NCBI GenBank assembly: GCA_018334795.1
Contig: JAGXLH010000080.1
Span: forward strand, 1 to 7,237
DNA length: 7,237 nucleotides
From: Thermoplasmatota archaeon
GTDB lineage: Archaea; Thermoplasmatota; E2; DHVEG-1
Direction: 5' to 3'
Made by a program: the position numbers and the translations under genes. Below the pieces are notes generated by a model, which was given only the letters and a program-made list of their open reading frames with translations, searched no databases and had not been told where the DNA came from. Each line of letters begins with the position of its first letter. Position 1 is the first letter of the stretch. Shown piece after piece: positions 6,109 to 7,237 of this stretch.

Positions 6109-6195
6109 ATGGACTCTTGTGAAAAAGTAGTCGAACAAATAAAAAATTTCGAATCTATCATAATCATAAAAAAGGAGAGATACTATACAGAGTAA
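6109..6195 (+). CDS. Possible 28-residue leader peptide ORF
   Basis: Seen: ATG at 6109, 28 codons, TAA at 6193-6195. The peptide starts MDSCEKVVEQIKNF and has a run of four isoleucines followed by basic residues. It resembles no family I know and is too short for reliable coding evidence. In its favour, its ATG falls just downstream of a predicted rightward transcription start, as expected for a leaderless archaeal message. Against it, there is no ribosome site and no paralogy with the next two ORFs. It may instead be an untranslated leader. Confidence 0.25.
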   Translation: MDSCEKVVEQIKNFESIIIIKKERYYTE

Positions 6196-6220
6196 GAATT
6201 TAATGGGTTGGTGATAGTTG

Positions 6221-6358
6221 TTGGAACCACATTCAGAAGAAGAATTACAATATTTACGTTATCTCATTCGAAAATATGTGCCCGGACTTAAAAGTCAAGG
6301 AAAGGAAATGCCTACAGTGATGTTTAGAGAACAATTTACTGATCAGGATAATGAATGA
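6221..6358 (+). CDS. Micro-ORF 1, 45-residue hypothetical protein
   Basis: Seen: the TTG at 6221 lies 5 bases after GGTGAT (6210-6215), a strong archaeal ribosome site; TTG at 6218 is too close to it. The protein starts MEPHSEEELQYLRYLIRKY and ends in an acidic FTDQDNE tail. The first 20 residues match those of the ORF at 6474 (shared P-x-S-[ED]-E-E-x-x-Y-L-[RK]-Y-L-[IL]-x-K-Y), while the C-terminal halves differ. This shared pattern is the main reason to believe both are translated. The heptad-like Y-L-x-Y-L spacing suggests a short amphipathic helix. No known family is recognised and no function is proposed. It lies downstream of the divergent control region of the TrmB-like gene. Confidence 0.55.
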   Translation: MEPHSEEELQYLRYLIRKYVPGLKSQGKEMPTVMFREQFTDQDNE

Positions 6359-6399
6359 TCATTTTGATAAAGAATATGTCATTTAGTCATTTTGATAAA
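6359..6399 (+). repeat. 13-bp direct repeat TCATTTTGATAAA between the two micro-ORFs
   Basis: Exact copies lie at 6359-6371 and 6387-6399, with starts 28 bases apart, directly after the stop of micro-ORF 1. An AAGGAG follows the second copy and precedes a 7-codon ATG frame (6410-6433). This may be a small duplication or a regulatory repeat; nothing further can be read from it. Confidence 0.45.
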
Positions 6400-6424
6400 A
6401 AGGAGTATAATGTTTAATAAGGAT

Positions 6425-6434
6425 AAAATATAAA
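6425..6434 (+). promoter_or_regulatory. TATA box for micro-ORF 2
   Basis: AAAATATAAA is a good archaeal TATA match. Adding about 25 bases places the transcript start near 6455, immediately before the GGTGGAGG ribosome site at 6455-6462. Micro-ORF 2 therefore seems able to be transcribed on its own. Confidence 0.45.
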
Positions 6435-6473
6435 GTATAACTTGTTAAATTCTTGGTGGAGGCTGCTCCTACT

Positions 6474-6584
6474 ATGATACTTCCAGGATCTGATGAAGAA
6501 AAAGAATATCTCAAATACTTGCTAAACAAATATAAAAATAAAAAAAATGGATGCAACAACTCAGAATCTTCAGCCTTGGAATAA
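6474..6584 (+). CDS. Micro-ORF 2, 36-residue hypothetical protein, paralogue of micro-ORF 1
   Basis: Seen: ATG at 6474, 11 bases after a strong GGTGGAGG (6455-6462). An in-frame GTG at 6456 is an alternative leaderless start that would add six residues. The protein begins MILPGSDEEKEYLKYLLNKY, then a Lys/Asn-rich stretch and a tail with one cysteine (NGCNNSESSALE). The N-terminal 20 residues align without gaps, apart from one residue at the very start, to those of micro-ORF 1. The DNA of the two differs much more than the protein pattern, which suggests selection on the peptide. It has its own TATA box. Its stop is three bases from the stop of the convergent HAD hydrolase gene. No family is recognised. 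Confidence 0.55.
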   Translation: MILPGSDEEKEYLKYLLNKYKNKKNGCNNSESSALE

Positions 6585-6587
6585 GAA

Positions 6588-7237
6588 TTAGATTTTTGAT
6601 TCTTTTTTGATAATTATTTTTTGAATTTCAGTAACAATTTCATGCAATGATGAAAATCCATCATTAAATGCATAGTGATATCGGTTTAATCCAAAAAATT
6701 TCATATTCATTTTTTCAGCAAAAATCTTATCAGATAATCGGTCTCCAATGTACATATATTTCTTTGCCGTAAGGTGTGGTGCTAGTTTTTTCCAAAGCAA
6801 AGGATGGGGTTTTAATCGAAAGATGTCTTCATATCTACCACTTCTTCCGACTCCGGCTGTGAATATGGTTTCAAGATTAAATTCTTCAAGAAAATCATCG
6901 ACAACTTCTTGTGGACTATTACTTAAGATTGCAAGTTCAGCTTTTTTTTGTAACCTGTGAACTGCTTTAACATCTGGAAATGGACGAATCTGTTTTGAAC
7001 TAATTGCTTCACTTTTTCGTTTTGTATAATAATGATTCCGTATCTTCCAAAGTTCTTTAACATTAACATTAAAATAACTCGCAACTTCAGGGAATTTCGA
7101 AAGATTCTTCTTATCTAACATAGAAAGATTTTTTTCAGATGCCTCAATGTTAAATGATTGCAAAGTATCTATCAATGCCTGTTTCATCCAAGTCATGTCC
7201 GATTCAGAATCTAGGAGCACTCCGTCAAGATCAAAGA
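6588..7237 (-). CDS. HAD-family hydrolase, phosphoglycolate phosphatase-like (5' end outside window)
   Basis: Seen: 215 complete codons, from the right edge to TAA at 6588-6590. The frame is open through the edge and its first residues are FDLDGVLLDSE, HAD motif I with nucleophile and acid/base aspartates at 7230-7232 and 7224-7226. A GTG at 7220 lies inside this motif and cannot be the start; the true start is probably only a few codons beyond the edge. An alpha-helical cap follows, then motif II AILSNSP, motif III lysine in RLKPHP, and motif IV YIGDRLSD with its two aspartates. Known: these Mg2+-dependent enzymes cleave phosphate from small molecules such as phosphoglycolate or sugar phosphates. 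The substrate cannot be told. The C-terminus is rich in lysine and isoleucine. Confidence 0.92.
   Translation of the reverse strand, partial: FDLDGVLLDSESDMTWMKQALIDTLQSFNIEASEKNLSMLDKKNLSKFPEVASYFNVNVKELWKIRNHYYTKRKSEAISSKQIRPFPDVKAVHRLQKKAELAILSNSPQEVVDDFLEEFNLETIFTAGVGRSGRYEDIFRLKPHPLLWKKLAPHLTAKKYMYIGDRLSDKIFAEKMNMKFFGLNRYHYAFNDGFSSLHEIVTEIQKIIIKKESKI
6592..6622 (+). terminator. Possible T-rich terminator for the plus-strand micro-ORFs
   Basis: Three T-runs (5-6 bases each) lie 8-38 bases after the micro-ORF 2 stop on the plus strand. They fit an archaeal U-rich terminator. They are also the complement of the lysine codons at the HAD hydrolase C-terminus, so they may exist only for coding reasons. 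Confidence 0.3.

Noticed and set aside
6093..6140. C/D box guide RNA suggested by ATGATGA near 6097-6103
   Set aside because: No CTGA D box or C'/D' pair at a suitable distance; a chance match in AT-rich DNA.
6355..6417. 20-codon ORF overlapping the micro-ORF 1 stop by ATGA
   Set aside because: No similarity to the neighbouring micro-ORFs; its codons mostly come from the 13-bp direct repeat.
6748..6960. Plus-strand frame of 70 codons opposite the HAD hydrolase
   Set aside because: Antisense to conserved HAD motifs III and IV, with no independent support.
1..7237. tRNA, rRNA, CRISPR array, insertion sequence or integrase
   Set aside because: No regularly spaced repeats, transposase-like or integrase-like frame, or tRNA T-loop/D-loop pattern was found by eye on either strand.

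Overview
The window looks like a piece of an AT-rich archaeal chromosome. Support for this comes from a TrmB-like winged-helix regulator, archaeal TATA boxes placed so that transcripts would have very short leaders (nadA, the regulator, the second micro-ORF), Shine-Dalgarno sites of the GAAGG/GGTGAT/GGTGGAGG kind, T-rich stretches after stop codons, and an AmmeMemoRadiSam-type radical SAM enzyme. The lineage cannot be fixed from these data; an uncultured archaeon is the safest statement.

Layout. Left block, minus strand (about 1-2891): an FAD/NAD(P)-dependent disulfide reductase-family flavoprotein, then a class I SAM methyltransferase, then a COG0731-type radical SAM protein that runs off the left edge. 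The last two overlap by ATGA. Between 2892 and 3264 lies a 373-base gap without a convincing gene. It holds upstream DNA of the flavoprotein, a GC-rich palindrome, a perfect 7-bp inverted repeat and a T-rich stop signal for the next gene. Middle block, minus strand (3265-5438): nadA (quinolinate synthase) and amrS (radical SAM) overlapping by ATGA, followed after 87 bases by a small 4-oxalocrotonate tautomerase-family protein.

Right block: a small cysteine-rich TrmB-like regulator reads leftwards (5660-6004). Opposite it, after a compact divergent control region with three TGTGYAA half-sites, is a string of tiny plus-strand ORFs: a possible 28-codon leader ORF, then two micro-ORFs of 45 and 36 codons with strong ribosome sites. 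The two micro-ORFs share an N-terminal pattern and look like tandem paralogues. They end three bases before the stop of a convergent HAD-family hydrolase whose 5' end lies beyond the right edge.

The genes mostly belong to ordinary metabolism: NAD synthesis, radical SAM chemistry, redox, and phosphate-ester hydrolysis. The most unusual part is the 6000-6590 interval (Cys-rich regulator, divergent operators and paralogous microproteins), which could be a small undescribed regulatory module. A second oddity is the methyltransferase, whose conserved N-terminus has no standard start codon.
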